NCBI RefSeq assembly: GCF_949987515.2
Contig: NW_027192671.1
Coordinates: 62,001 to 126,000, forward strand
Direction: 5' to 3'
Origin: Delphinus delphis
Lineage: Eukaryota > Chordata > Mammalia > Artiodactyla > Delphinidae
Length of the DNA stretch: 64,000 nt
In this document: piece by piece, positions 27,159 through 39,744 of the stretch
Numbering within the stretch: position 1 is the stretch's first letter
Layout of the letters: each line of letters starts with the position of its first letter
The notes under the pieces: model-generated
The model's database searches: none
What the model was told of the DNA's origin: nothing
What the model saw: the letters and a program-made list of their open reading frames with translations, nothing else
Position numbers and translations under genes: made by a program

Positions 27159-28737
27159 TTGGCCAAAAAGGGCGTATGCGTTTTTTCCTGAATATATTCA
27201 GGAAAAAATGCATACGCCCTTTTTGGCCAACCAAGCAAGCTTGCAAAGGAAATCTGCACTACAATGAAGTCTCACTTCCCCCCGGTCAAAAGGGCTATCT
27301 GAAAAAAGTGTAAAATCCAGAAAGGCAGGACAGGCCATGGAGAACTGGGAGCCTTCTTATGCTGATGGGCGGGATGTAAATTACCAACAGACACTCAGGA
27401 GAAGTGTATGGTGTTTCCTGAAACATCTAAAAAACAAAGCAACAGAGCCTAGGGCACTGCCACTTATGGTCCTATAGCTTAGGGAAATTAAAATCAAAAA
27501 GACACAGCCACCCCAGAGTTTGGGACGCCTCTGTTTACAAGAACCTCGTTTACAGTACAAGTTCAACATCGCAGAAAGTGAAAAATGGATAAAGAAGTTG
27601 TGGTATTTACTTACAAAGCAATATCACTCAGCAATGAAATCTGTGTCATCAGGCCCTTAGCAGCACAATGAGTGGATTCAGGTATGATGATTCTAACTGA
27701 AATAAGTCACACAGAAAAAGAAACATCATAAGATATCAGTAATACACGGAATGTAAACTTGGCTACACAGGAACTGAATTACAGAACAGAACAGGGTCTC
27801 AAATTTAGAAAACCAACTTATGCTTGCTTAAGGGGAAAGGTGAGTTGGGGTGCTGCATAAAACCAGAGATTGAAATGAGCACAGATAAAGTTCCTTAAGC
27901 CAAATATGGAATAGACAAGAGCTACTCCTTGCTCAACGAAATGGACTCAACACCGCATATTAAACGCCTAAGAATGTACCTGACTAGTAAGTATCTTAAA
28001 ACCTATGGATTGCTATGTCTCCGAAAGAGAATCAAGCATGTGTACAGGGGCATAAACGCACCAGTGATAGGATTGGAGAGGTTCGGTGAGCAAATGAAGA
28101 CCCTTTGAAGTCATATTGCATGGTACCCATTCCACGGGTTTCAACTACCCAGGTTTTAGGTATTCTTCCTTCAGCTAAAACATGCATGTGGAACCCAAGT
28201 ATGATCAACCATGTGAATGGGAGACGTGTTCAAATATGTCTCAGTTTTCCTCCCCTGGTACTCGGGTGCAACATTCCAGACGCTTTACTAACACTCTCCC
28301 GACTTGGAGAGTCAGTCCCTTTAACCTCCTGTTTGGCCCAGTTTGCAATTTCTGCGGAAGATGAACAGGAATAGCGAGAACCAATGAGAGGCTAGCTGGA
28401 GGTGTCTGGACGGGCAAATTTAACTCTCATTTCCCACCAGGAAGAGGAATTAACCAAAGGCTCAGCGTGCCGTGCCGGAACCAGATTAGGGCCTGAAGCC
28501 ATCCTGCGGTGTTGCGGCCAGCTCACAAGAAAGCGAGTTGAAGAAAGGAGCTCAGGGGCACTGTAATTCACAAACCTGCAGAGTTATAAATGACAGCTAT
28601 CGTCCAAAAATAGACTGAAGTAAGGCTGCCAAGAGGACTTGAAAGCGGGGCAGAATTGCAGGAAACCGATTTCAGGAGGTAGACTGGAATTGCATTGAAA
28701 GCATAGGAAAAGAGGCAGAACGTCCACAATGATGCAC
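27159..28737 (+). repeat. Satellite monomer M18 (1,579 bp)
   Basis: Short form, copy of M16 including the palindrome transition. Confidence 0.9.
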
Positions 28738-30316
28738 TTGGCCAAAAAGGGCGTATGCGTTTTTTCCTGAATATATTCAGGAAAAAACGCATACGCCCTT
28801 TTTGGCCAACCAAGCAAGCTTGCAAAGGAAATCTGCACTACAATGAAGTCTCACTTCCCCCCGGTCAAAAGGGCCATCTGAAAAAAGTGTAAAATCCAGA
28901 AAGGCAGGACAGGCCATGGAGAACTGGGAGCCTTGTTATGCTGATGGGCGGGATGTAAATTGCCAACAACCACTCGGGAGAAGTGTATGGTGTTTCCTGA
29001 AACATCTAAAAAACAAAGCAACAGAGGCTAGGGCACTTCCACTTATGGTCCTATAGCTTAGGGAATTTAAAATCAAAAAGACACAGCCACCCCAAAGTTT
29101 GGAACGGCTCTGTTTACAAGAACCTCGTTTACAGTACAAGTTCAACATCGCAGAAATTGAAAAATGGATAAAGAAGTTGTGGTATTTACTTACAAAGCAA
29201 TATCACTCAGCAATGAAATCTGTGTCATCAGGCCCTTAGCAGCACAATGAGTGGATTCAGGTATGATGATTCTAACTGAAATAAGTCACACAGAAAAAGA
29301 AACATCATAAGATATCAGTAATACACGGAATGTAAACTTGGCTACACAGGAACTGAATTACAGAACAGAACAGGGTCTCAAATTTAGAAAACCAACTTAT
29401 GCTTGCTTAAGGGGAAAGGTGAGTTGGGGTGCTGCATAAAACCAGAGATTGAAATGAGCACAGATAAAGTTCCTTAAGCCAAATATGGAATAGACAAGAG
29501 CTACTCCTTGCTCAACGAAATGGACTCAACACCGCATATTAAACGCCTAAGAATGTACCTGACTAGTAAGTATCTTAAAACCTATGGATTGCTATGTCTC
29601 CGAAAGAGAATCAAGCATGTGTACAGGGGCATAAACGCAGCAGTGATAGGATTGGAGAGGTTCGGTGAGCAAATGAAGACCCTTTGAAGTCATATTGCAT
29701 GGTACCCATTCCACGGGTTTCAAATACACAGGATTAAGGTATTCTTCCTTCAGCTAAAACATGCATGTGGAACCCAAGTATGATCAACCATGTGAATGGG
29801 AGACGTGTTCAAATATGTCTCAGTTTTCCTCCCCTGGTACTCGGGTGCAACATTCCAGGCGCTTTACTAACACTCTCCCCACTTGGAAAGTCATCGCCTT
29901 TAACCTCCTGTTTGGCCCAGTTTGCAATTTCTGCGGAAGATGAACAGGAATAGCGAGAACCAATGAGAGACAGGCTGGAGGTGTCTGGATGGGCAAATTT
30001 AACTCTCATTTCCCACCAGGAAGAGGAAATAACCAAAGGCTCAGCATGCCGTGCCGGAACCAGATTAGGGCCTGAAGACATCCTGCGGTGTTGCGGCCAG
30101 GTCACAAGAAAGCGAGTTGAAGAAAGGAGCTCAGGGGCACTGTAATTCACAAACCTGCAGAGTTATAAATGACAGCTATCGTCCAAAAATAGACTGAAGT
30201 AAGGCTGCCAAGAGGACTTGAAAGCGGGGCAGAATTGCAGGAATCCGATTTCAGGAGGTAGACTGGAATTGCATTGAAAGCATAGGAAAAGAGGCAGAAC
30301 GTCCACAATGATGCAC
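28738..30316 (+). repeat. Satellite monomer M19 (1,579 bp)
   Basis: Short form, perfect palindrome. ACACAGGATTAAGG and CCAGGCGCTTT are shared only with M23. GAATCCGATTT near 30,241 is shared with the end of M23. Confidence 0.9.
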
Positions 30317-31896
30317 TTGGCCAAAAAGGGCGTATGCGTTTTTTCCTGAATATATTCAGGAAAAAACGCATACGCCCTTTTTGGCCAACCAAGCAAGCTT
30401 GCAAAGGAAATCTGCACTACAATGAAGTCTCACTTCCCCCCGGTCAAAAGGGCCATCTGAAAAAAGTGTAAAATCCAGAAAGGCAGGACAGGCCATGGAG
30501 AACTGGGAGCCTTGTTATGCTGATGGGCGGGATGTAAATTGCCAACAACCACTCGGGAGAAGTGTATGGTGTTTCCTGAAACATCTAAAAAACAAAGCAA
30601 CAGAGCCTAGGGCACTTCCACTTATGGTCCTATAGCTTAGGGAAAATAAAACCAAAAATACACAGCCACCCCAAAGTTCGGAACGGCTCTGTTTACAAGA
30701 AACTCGTTTACAGTACAAGTTCAACATCGCAGAAAGTGAAAAATGGATAAAGAAGTTGTGGTATTTACTTACAAAGCAATATCACTCAGCAATGAAATCT
30801 GTGTCATCAGGCCCTTAGCAGCACAATGAGTGGATTCAGGTATGATGATTCTAACTGAAATAAGTCACACAGAAAAAGAAACATCATAAGATATCACTAA
30901 TACACGGAATGTAAACTTGGCTACACAGGAACTGAATTACAGAACAGAACAGGGTCTCAAATTTAGAAAACCAACTTATGCTTGCTTAAGGGTAAAGGTG
31001 AGTTGGGGTGCTGCATAAAACCAGAGATTGAAATGAGCACAGATAAAGTTCCTTAAGCCAAATATGGAATAGACAAGAGCTACTCCTTGCTCAACGAAAT
31101 GGACTCAACACCGCATATTAAACGCCTAAGAATGTACCTGACTAGTAAGTATCTTAAAACCTATGGATTGCTATGTCTCCGAAAGAGAATCAAGCATGTG
31201 TACAGGGGCATAAACGCAGCAGTGATAGGATTGGAGAGGTTCGGTGAGCAAATGAAGACCCTTTGAAGTCATATTGCATGGTACCCATTCCACGGGTTTC
31301 AACTACCCAGGTTTAAGGTATTCTTCCTTCAGCTAAAACATGCATGTGGAACCTAGAGTATGATCAACCATGTGATCGGGAGACGTGTTCAAATATGTCT
31401 CAGTTTTCGTACCCTGGTACTCGGGTGCAACATTCCAGACGCTTTACGAACACTCTCCCCACTTGGAGAGTCAGTCCCTTTAACCTCCTGTTTGGCCCAG
31501 TTTGCAATTTCTGTGGAAGATGAACAGGAATAGCGAGAACCAATGAGAGACTAGCTGGAGGTGTCTGGATGGGCAAATTTAACTCTCATTTCCCACCAGG
31601 AAGTGGAATTAACCAAAGGCTCAGCGTGCCGTGCCAGAACCAGATTAGGGCCTGAAGACATCCTGCGGTGTTGCGGCCAGGTCACAAGAAAGCGAGTTAA
31701 AGAAAGGAGCTCAGGAGCATTGTAATTCACAAACCTGCAGAGTTATAAATGACAGCTATCGTCCAAAAATAGACTGAAGTAAGGCTGCCAAGAGGACTTG
31801 AAAGCGGGGCAGAATTGCAGGAAACCGATTTCAGGAGGTAGACTGGAATTGCATTGAAAGCATAGGAAAAGAGGCAGAACGTCCACAATGATGCAC
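30317..31896 (+). repeat. Satellite monomer M20 (1,580 bp)
   Basis: Long form, perfect palindrome. Private changes include GGAAAATAAAACC near 30,641 and TTTACGAACAC near 31,443. It separates the composite block from its X-D-Y copy. Confidence 0.9.
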
Positions 31897-33476
31897 TTGG
31901 CCAAAAAGGGCGTATGCGTTTTTTCCTGAATATATTCAGGAAAAAACGCATACGCCCTTTTTGGCCAACCAAGCAAGCTTGCAAAGGAAATCTGCACTAC
32001 AATGAAGTCTCACTTCCCCCCGGTCAAAAGGGCCATCTGAAAAAAGTGTAAAATCCAGAAAGGCAGGACAGGCCATGGAGAACTGGGAGCCTTGTTATGC
32101 TGAAGGGCGGGATGTAGATTGCCAACAAACACTGGGGAGAAGTGTATGGTGTTTCCTGAAACATCTAAAAAACAAAGCAACAGAGCCTAGGGCATTTCCA
32201 CTTATGGTCCTATAGCTTAGGGAATTTAAAATCAAAAAGACACAGCCACCCCAAAGTTTCTAACGGCTCTGTTTACAAGAACCTCGTTTACAGTACAAGT
32301 TCAACATCGCGGAAAGTGAAAAATGGATAAAGAAGTTGTAGTATTTACTTACAAAGCAATATCACTCAGCAATGAAATCTGTGTCCTCAGGCCCTTAGCA
32401 GCACAATGAGTGGATTCAGTTATGATGATTCTAACTGAAATAAGTCACACAGAAAAAGAAACATCATAAGATATCACTAATACACGGAATGTAAACTTGG
32501 CTACACAGGAACTGAATTACAGAACAGAACAGGGTCTCAAATTTAGAAAACCAACTTATGCTTGCTTAAGGGTAAAGGTGAGTTGGGGTGCTGCATAAAA
32601 CCAGAGATTGAAATGAGCACAGATAAAGTTCCTTAAGCCAAATATGGAATAGACAAGAGCTACTCCTTGCTCAACGAAATGGACTCAACACCGCATATTA
32701 AACGCCTAAGAATGTACCTGACTAGTAAGTATCTTAAAACCTATGGATTGCTATGTCTCCGAAAGAGAATCAAGCATGTGTACAGGGGCATAAACGCAGC
32801 AGTGATAGGATTGGAGAGGTTCGGTGAGCAAATGAAGACCCTTTGAAGTCATATTGCATGGTACCCATTCCACGGGTTTCAAATACCCAGGTTTAAGGTA
32901 TTCTTCCTTCAGCTAAAACATGCATGTGGAACCTAGAGTATGATCAACCATGTGATCGGGAGACGTGTTCAAATATGTCTCAGTTTTTGTACCCTGGTAC
33001 TCGGGTGCAACATTCCAGACGCTTTACTAACACTCTGCTGACTTGGAGAGTCAGTCCCTTTAACCTCCTGTTTGGCCCAGTTTGCAATTTCTGCGGAAGA
33101 TGAACAGGAATAGCGAGAACCAATGAGAGACTAGCTGGAGGTGTCTGGACGGGCAAATTTAACTCTCATTTCCCACCAGGAAGAGGAATTAACCAAAGGC
33201 TCAGCGTGCCGTGCCGGAACCAGATTAGGGCCTGAAGCCATCCTGCGGTGTTGCGGCCAGCTCACAAGAAAGCGAGTTGAAGAAAGGAGCTCAGGGGCAC
33301 TGTAATTCACAAACCTGCAGAGTTATATATGACAGCTATCGTCCAAAAATAGACTGAAGTAAGGCTGCCAAGAGGACTTGAAAGCGGGGCAGAATTGCAG
33401 GAAACCGATTTCAGGAGGTAGACTGGAATTGCATTGAAAGCATAGGAAAAGAGGCAGAACGTCCACAATGATGCAC
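31897..33476 (+). repeat. Satellite monomer M21 (1,580 bp)
   Basis: Long form, perfect palindrome. It carries the X markers GTGTCCTCAGG and CAGTTATGATG, as in M15. Confidence 0.9.
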
Positions 33477-36400
33477 TTGGCCAAAAAGGGCGTATGCGTT
33501 TTTTCCTGAATATATTCAGGAAAAAATGCATACGCCCTTTTTGGCCAACCAAGCAAGCTTGCAAAGGAAATCTGCACTACAATGAAGTCTCACTTCCCCC
33601 CGGTCAAAAGGGCTATCTGAAAAAAGTGTAAAATCCAGAAAGGCAGGACAGGCCATGGAGAACTGGGAGCCTTCTTATGCTGATGGGCGGGATGTAAATT
33701 ACCAACAGACACTCAGGAGAAGTGTATGGTGTTTCCTGAAACATCTAAAAAACAAAGCAACAGAGCCTAGGGCACTGCCACTTATGGTCCTATAGCTTAG
33801 GGAAATTAAAATCAAAAAGACACAGCCACCCCAGAGTTTGGGACGCCTCTGTTTACAAGAACCTCGTTTACAGTACAAGTTCAACATCGCAGAAAGTGAA
33901 AAATGGATAAAGAAGTTGTGGTATTTACTTACAAAGCAATATCACTCAGCAATGAAATCTGTGTCATCAGGCCCTTAGCAGCACAATGAGTGGATTCAGG
34001 TATGATGATTCTAACTGAAATAAGTCACACAGAAAAAGAAACATCATAAGATATCAGTAATACACGGAATGTAAACTTGGCTACACAGGAACTGAATTAC
34101 AGAACAGAACAGGGTCTCAAATTTAGAAAACCAACTTATGCTTGCTTAAGGGGAAAGGTGAGTTGGGGTGCTGCATAAAACCAGAGATTGAAATGAGCAC
34201 AGATAAAGTTCCTTAAGCCAAATATGGAATAGACAAGAGCTACTCCTTGCTCAACGAAATGGACTCAACACCGCATATTAAACGCCTAAGAATGTACCTG
34301 ACTAGTAAGTATCTTAAAACCTATGGATTGCTATGTCTCCGAAAGAGAATCAAGCATGTGTACAGGGGCATAAACGCACCAGTGATAGGATTGGAGAGGT
34401 TCGGTGAGCAAATGAAGACCCTTTGAAGTCATATTGCATGGTACCCATTCCACGGGTTTCAACTACCCAGGTTTTAGGTATTCTTCCTTCAGCTAAAACA
34501 TGCATGTGGAACCCAAGTATGATCAACCATGTGAATGGGAGACGTGTTCAAATATGTCTCAGTTTTCCTCCCCTGGTACTCGGGTGCAACATTCCAGACG
34601 CTTTACTAACACTCTCCCGACTTGGAGAGTCAGTCCCTTTAACCTCCTGTTTGGCCCAGTTTGCAATTTCTGCGGAAGATGAACAGGAATAGCGAGAACC
34701 AATGAGAGGCTAGCTGGAGGTGTCTGGACGGGCAAATTTAACTCTCATTTCCCAACAGGAAGAGGAATTAACCAAAGGCTCAGCGTGCCGTGCCGGAACC
34801 AGATTAGGGCCTGAAGCCATCCTGCGGTGTTGCGGCCAGCTCACAAGAAAGCGAGTTGAAGAAAGGAGCTCAGGGGCACTGTAATTCACAAACCTGCAGA
34901 GTTATAAATGACAGCTATCGTCCAAAAATAGACTGAAGTAAGGCTGCCAAGAGGACTTGAAAGCGGGGCAGAATTGCAGGAAACCGATTTCAGGAGGTAG
35001 ACTGGAATTGCATTGAAAGCATAGGAAAAGAGGCAGAACGTCCACAATGATGCACTTGGCCAAAAAGGGCGTATGCGTTTTTTCCTGAATATATTCAGGA
35101 AAAAACGCATACGCCCTTTTTGGCCAACCAAGCAAGCTTGCAAAGGAAATCTGCACTACAATGAAGTCTCACTTCCCCCCGGTCAAAAGGGCCATCTGAA
35201 AAAAGTGTAAAATCCAGAAAGGCAGGACAGGCCATGGAGAACTGGGAGCCTTGTTATGCTGATGGGCGGGATGTAAATTGCCAACAACCACTCGGGAGAA
35301 GTGTATGGTGTTTCCTGAAACATCTAAAAAACAAAGCAACAGAGGCTAGGGCACTTCCACTTATGGTCCTATAGCTTAGGGAATTTAAAATCAAAAAGAC
35401 ACAGCCACCCCAAAGTTTGGAACGGCTCTGTTTACAAGAACCTCGTTTACAGTACAAGTTCAACATCGCAGAAATTGAAAAATGGATAAAGAAGTTGTGG
35501 TATTTACTTACAAAGCAATATCACTCAGCAATGAAATCTGTGTCATCAGGCCCTTAGCAGCACAATGAGTGGATTCAGGTATGATGATTCTAACTGAAAT
35601 AAGTCACACAGAAAAAGAAACATCATAAGATATCAGTAATACACGGAATGTAAACTTGGCTACACAGGAACTGAATTACAGAACAGAACAGGGTCTCAAA
35701 TTTAGAAAACCAACTTATGCTTGCTTAAGGGGAAAGGTGAGTTGGGGTGCTGCATAAAACCAGAGATTGAAATGAGCACAGATAAAGTTCCTTAAGCCAA
35801 ATATGGAATAGACAAGAGCTACTCCTTGCTCAACGAAATGGACTCAACACCGCATATTAAACGCCTAAGAATGTACCTGACTAGTAAGTATCTTAAAACC
35901 TATGGATTGCTATGTCTCCGAAAGAGAATCAAGCATGTGTACAGGGGCATAAACGCAGCAGTGATAGGATTGGAGAGGTTCGGTGAGCAAATGAAGACCC
36001 TTTGAAGTCATATTGCATGGTACCCATTCCACGGGTTTCAAATACACAGGATTAAGGTATTCTTCCTTCAGCTAAAACATGCATGTGGAACCCAAGTATG
36101 ATCAACCATGTGAACGGGAGACGTGTTCAAATATGTCTCAGTTTTCCTCCCCTGGTACTCGGGTGCAACATTCCAGGCGCTTTACTAACACTCTCCCCAC
36201 TTGAAAAGTCAGCGCCTTTAACCTCCTGTTTGGCCCAGTTTGCAATTTCTGCGGAAGATGAACAGGAATAGCGAGAACCAATGAGAGACTAGCTGGAGGT
36301 GTCTGGATGGGCAAATTTAACTCTCATTTCCCACCAGGAAGAGGAAATAACCAAAGGCTCAGCATGCCGTGCCGGAACCAGATTAGGGCCTGAAGACATC

Positions 36401-36560
36401 CTGCGGTGTTGCGGCCAGGTCACAAGAAAGCGAGTTGAAGAAAGGAGCTCAGGGGCACTGTAATTCACAAACCTGCAGAGTTATAAATGACAGCTATCGT
36501 CCAAAAATAGACTGAAGTAAGGCTGCCAAGAGGACTTGAAAGCGGGGCAGAATTGCAGGA
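32340..36560 (+). repeat. Block X-D-Y (single-dimer version)
   Basis: X matches 22,860-23,400 at an offset of 9,477 bp. Y matches about 29,420-30,240 at 6,318 bp. The offsets differ by 3,159 bp, exactly one dimer, so this copy has one D where the upstream block has two. Confidence 0.8.
33477..35055 (+). repeat. Satellite monomer M22 (1,579 bp)
   Basis: Short form, third copy of the M16/M18 type with the same CpG transition in the palindrome. CCCAACAGG at 34,752 is a private change. Confidence 0.9.
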
Positions 36561-36634
36561 ATCCGATTTCAGGAGGTAGGCTGGAATTGCATTGAAAGCA
36601 TAGGAAAAGAGGCAGAACGTCCACAATGATGCAC
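35056..36634 (+). repeat. Satellite monomer M23 (1,579 bp)
   Basis: Short form, perfect palindrome, relative of M19 but with GTGAACGGG and CTTGAAAAG. This is the short-form unit nearest to the island. Confidence 0.9.
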
Positions 36635-38214
36635 TTGGCCAAAAAGGGCGTATGCGTTTTTTCCTGAATATATTCAGGAAAAAACGCATACGCCCTTTTT
36701 GGCCAACCAAGCAAGCTTGCAAAGGAAATCTGCACTACAATGAAGTCTGACTTCCCCCCGGTCAAAAGGGCCATCTGAAAAAAGTGTAAAATCCAGAAAG
36801 GCAGGACAGGCCATGGAGAACTGGGAGCCTTGTTATGCTGATGGGCGGGATGTAAATTGCCAACAGACATTCGGGAGAAGTGTATGGTGTTTCCTGAAAC
36901 ATCTAAAAAACAAAGCAACAGAACCTAGGGCACTTCCACTTATGGTCCTATAGCTTAGGGAAATTAAAATGAAAAAGACACAGCCACCCCAACGTTTGGA
37001 ACGGCTCTGTTTACAAGAACCTCGTTTACAGTACAAGTTCAACATCGCAGAAAGTGAAAAATGGATAAAGAAGTTGTGGTATTTACTTACAAAGCAATAT
37101 CACTCAGCAATGAAATCTGTGTCATCAGGCCCTTAGCAGCACAATGAGTGGATTCAGGTATGATGATTCTAACTGAAATAAGTCACACAGAAAAAGAAAC
37201 ATCATAAGATATCAGTAATACACGGAATGTAAACTTGGCTACACAGGAACTGAATTACAGAACAGAACAGGGTCTCAAATTTAGAAAATCAACTTATGCT
37301 TGCTTAAGGGGAAAGGTGAGTTGGGGTGCTGCATAAAACCAGAGATTGAAATGAGCACAGATAAAGTTCCTTAAGCCAAATATGGAATAGACAAGAGCTA
37401 CTCCTTGCTCAACGAAATGGACTCAACACCGCATATTAAACGCCTAAGAATGTACCTGACTAGTAAGTATCTTAAAACCTATGGATTGCTATGTCTCCGA
37501 AAGAGAATCAAGCATGTGTACAGGGGCATGAACGCAGCAGTGATAGGATTGGAGAGGTTCGGTGAGCAAATGAAGACCCTTTGAAGTCATATTGCATGGT
37601 ACCCATTACACGGGTCTCAACTCTCCAGGTTTAAGGTATTCTTCCTTCAGCTAAAACATGCATGTGGAACCCCGCGTATGATCAACCGTGTGAACGGGAG
37701 ATGTGTTCAAATATGCCTCAGTTTTCCTCCCCTGGTACTCGGGTGCAACATTCCAGACCCTTTACTAACACTCTCCCGACTTGGAGAGTCAGCGCCTTTA
37801 ACCTCCTGTTTGGCCCAGTTTGCAATTTCTGCGGAAGATGAACAGGAATAGGGAGAACCAATGAGAGACTAGCTGGTGGTGTCTGGACGGGCAAATTTAA
37901 CTCTCATTTCCCACCAGGAAGAGGAAATAACCAAAGGCTCAGCGTGCCGTGCCGGAACCAGATTAGGGCCTGAAGCCATCCTGCGGTGTTGCGGCCAGCT
38001 CACAAGAAAGCGAGTTGAAGAAAGGAGCTCAGGGTCTCTGTAATTCACAAACCTGCAGAGTTATAAATGACAGCTATCGTCCAAAAATATACTGAAGTAA
38101 GGCTGCCAAGAGGACTTGAAAGCGGGGCAGAATTGCAGGATACCGATTTCAGGAGGTAGACTGGAATTGCATTGAAAGCATAGGAAAAGAGGCAGAACGT
38201 CCACAATGATGCAC
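36635..38214 (+). repeat. Satellite monomer M24 (1,580 bp)
   Basis: Length site reads CCGCGTATG, full length. CATTACACGGGTCTCAACTCTCC near 37,606 is shared in part with M26, M28 and M35 of the right array rather than with its left neighbours. Perfect palindrome. Confidence 0.9.
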
Positions 38215-39005
38215 TTTGCCAAAAGGGCGTATGCGTTTTTTCCTGAATATATTCAGGAAAAAACGCATACGCCCTTTTTGGCCAACCAAGCAAGCTTGCA
38301 AAGGAAATCTGCACTACAATGAAGTCTCACTTCCCCCCGGTCAAAAGGGCCATCTGAAAAAAGTGTAAAACCCAGAAAGGCAGGACAGGCCATGGAGAAC
38401 TGGGAGCCTTGTTATGCTGATGGGCGGGATGTAAATTGCCAACAGACACTCAGGAGATGTGTATGGTGTTTCCTGAAACATCTAAAAAACAAAGCAACAG
38501 AGCCTAGGGCACTTCCACTTATGGTCCTATAGGTTAGGGAAATTAATATCAAAAAGACACAGCAACCCCAAAATTTGGGATGGCTCTTTTTACAGAAATC
38601 TCTTCTATGGCACAAGTTAAATATCCCAGAGAGCAAATAATGGATAAAGAAGTTGCGGTACTTATGTACAACAGAATACCACTCAGCAATGAAATCTATG
38701 TCACCAGGCCCGTACCAGCATAATGAGTGCATTGAGGCACGATGATTCTAAGTGAAATAAGTCACACAGAAAAAGAAACATCATAAGGTATCACTAATAC
38801 ACGGAATGTGAACTTGGCTACACATGAACTGAATTACAAAACAGAACAGGGTCTCAAGTTTAGAAAACCAACTTATGCCTGCGTAAGGGGGAAGGTGAGT
38901 TGGGGTGCTGCATAAAAGCAGAGTTTGAAATTAGCACAGATACCGTTCCATAAGCCAAATATGTAATAGACAAGAGCTACCCCTTGCTCAACGAAATGGA
39001 TTCAA
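38215..39005 (+). repeat. Truncated edge monomer M25
   Basis: It starts as an ordinary unit; the palindrome has one missing base and one change (38,215-38,285). From about 38,530 many differences appear, for example TTTTTACAGAAATC and AAATATCCCAGAG. It stops after about 790 bp of unit, inside the L1-derived part, where another L1 begins. Near 38,785-38,900 it shares AAGGTATCAC, GTGAACTTGG, CACATGAAC, TTACAAAAC and AAGTTTAG with M26, the first unit across the island. Confidence 0.85.
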
Positions 39006-39744
39006 CAATGAGGTATCACCTCACACCTGGTAGAATAGGCATCATTGAAAATCTACAAACAAAAAATGCTGGAAAGGGTGTGGAGAAAAGGAACCCTCTT
39101 CCACTATTGTTGGGAATATAAATTGATACAGTCATTATGGAGAACAATATGGAATTTCTTAAGAAACTAACAATAGAATTACCATATGATACAGCAATCC
39201 CAGTACTGGACATATACCCAGACAAAACCATAAATCAAAAAGAGTCATTCACCGCAATGTTCATTGCATCACTATTTACAATATCGAGGTAATGGAAGCA
39301 ACCTAAATGCCCACAGACAGACGAATGCATAAAGCTGTGGTACATATATAAAATGGAATATTACTAAGCCATGAAAAGGAATGAAATTGGGTCATTTGTA
39401 GAGACGTCGATGGATCTAGAGACTGTCATACAGAGTGAAGTAAGTCAGAAAGAGAAAAACAAATCTTGTATATTCATGCATATATGTGGAACCTAGAAAA
39501 ACTGTACAGATTAACCATTTTGCAAGGCATAAATAGAGCAACAGATGTAGACAACAAACGTATGGACAACAAGGGGGGAAAGCTGTTGGGGGGGTGGTGG
39601 TGGGAGGAGTTGAGAGACTGGGATTGGCATGTATACATTTATATGTATAAAATAGATAACCAATAAGAACCTGCTGTATAAAAATATAAAATAAAATTCA
39701 AAATTAAAAAGAAATAAAATTTAAAAAATAAAACAGAAAAAACA
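39006..39744 (+). mobile_element. 5'-truncated LINE-1, 3' end of ORF2 plus 3' UTR and A-rich tail
   Basis: Starting with ACAATGAGGTATCACCTCAC, this follows L1 ORF2 near its C-terminus (GCTGGAAAGGGTGTGGAGAA, TGGGAATATAAATTGATACAG, ATTACTAAGCCATGAAAAGG). The 3' UTR follows with its G-rich run (GGGGGGGTGGTGGTGGG) near 39,588-39,605 and the tail CCTGCTGTATAAAAATA. It ends in A-rich sequence at about 39,744. Much less decayed than the satellite L1 half. No target-site duplication is recognisable, because satellite does not resume after the tail. It cannot encode a working ORF2 protein. Confidence 0.9.

Larger units (their letters stand above)
22860..30240 (+). repeat. Composite block X-D-D-Y
   Basis: X (about 22,860-23,400) is followed by two copies of a 3,159-bp dimer D, then Y (about 29,420-30,240). 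Each D carries the same private markers: TTATATATGAC, AAAAAATGCATACG in the palindrome, CTTCTTATGC, GGGACGCCTC, GCACCAGTGAT, CCCGACTTGG and ACAGAGGCTAGG. The same block with a single D lies at 32,340-36,560. Confidence 0.8.
1..39005 (+). repeat. Left satellite array, about 1,579-bp tandem repeat (common cetacean satellite, delphinid-length form)
   Basis: The same unit recurs head to tail with spacings of only 1,579 or 1,580 bp, measured between successive palindromes from 311 to 38,215. No unit is inverted. The period fits the length remembered for the common cetacean satellite in Delphinidae (about 1,580 bp); this is literature memory, not a search. The array enters from beyond the left edge and breaks at about 39,006, where an L1 begins. 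Monomers differ by scattered substitutions and rare single-base indels. Short open frames of 60-145 codons recur in every unit on both strands but are by-products of the repeat: they cross the palindrome and L1 antisense sequence and resemble no protein I know. Satellite heterochromatin is the expected setting. Confidence 0.93.

Noticed and set aside
36481..36918. A 145-codon minus-strand open frame
   Set aside because: It arises when one base change (GTCTGACTT for GTCTCACTT near 36,747) removes a stop that separates two standard satellite frames.
311..38285. CRISPR-like array, because short palindromes recur at regular spacing
   Set aside because: The spacing is about 1,580 bp, the intervening sequence is itself repeated, and the L1 and retroviral context is mammalian.
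39006..39744. L1 inserted into an intact satellite monomer
   Set aside because: Satellite does not resume after the A-rich tail and no target-site duplication is seen, so it marks the array edge, not a simple insertion.
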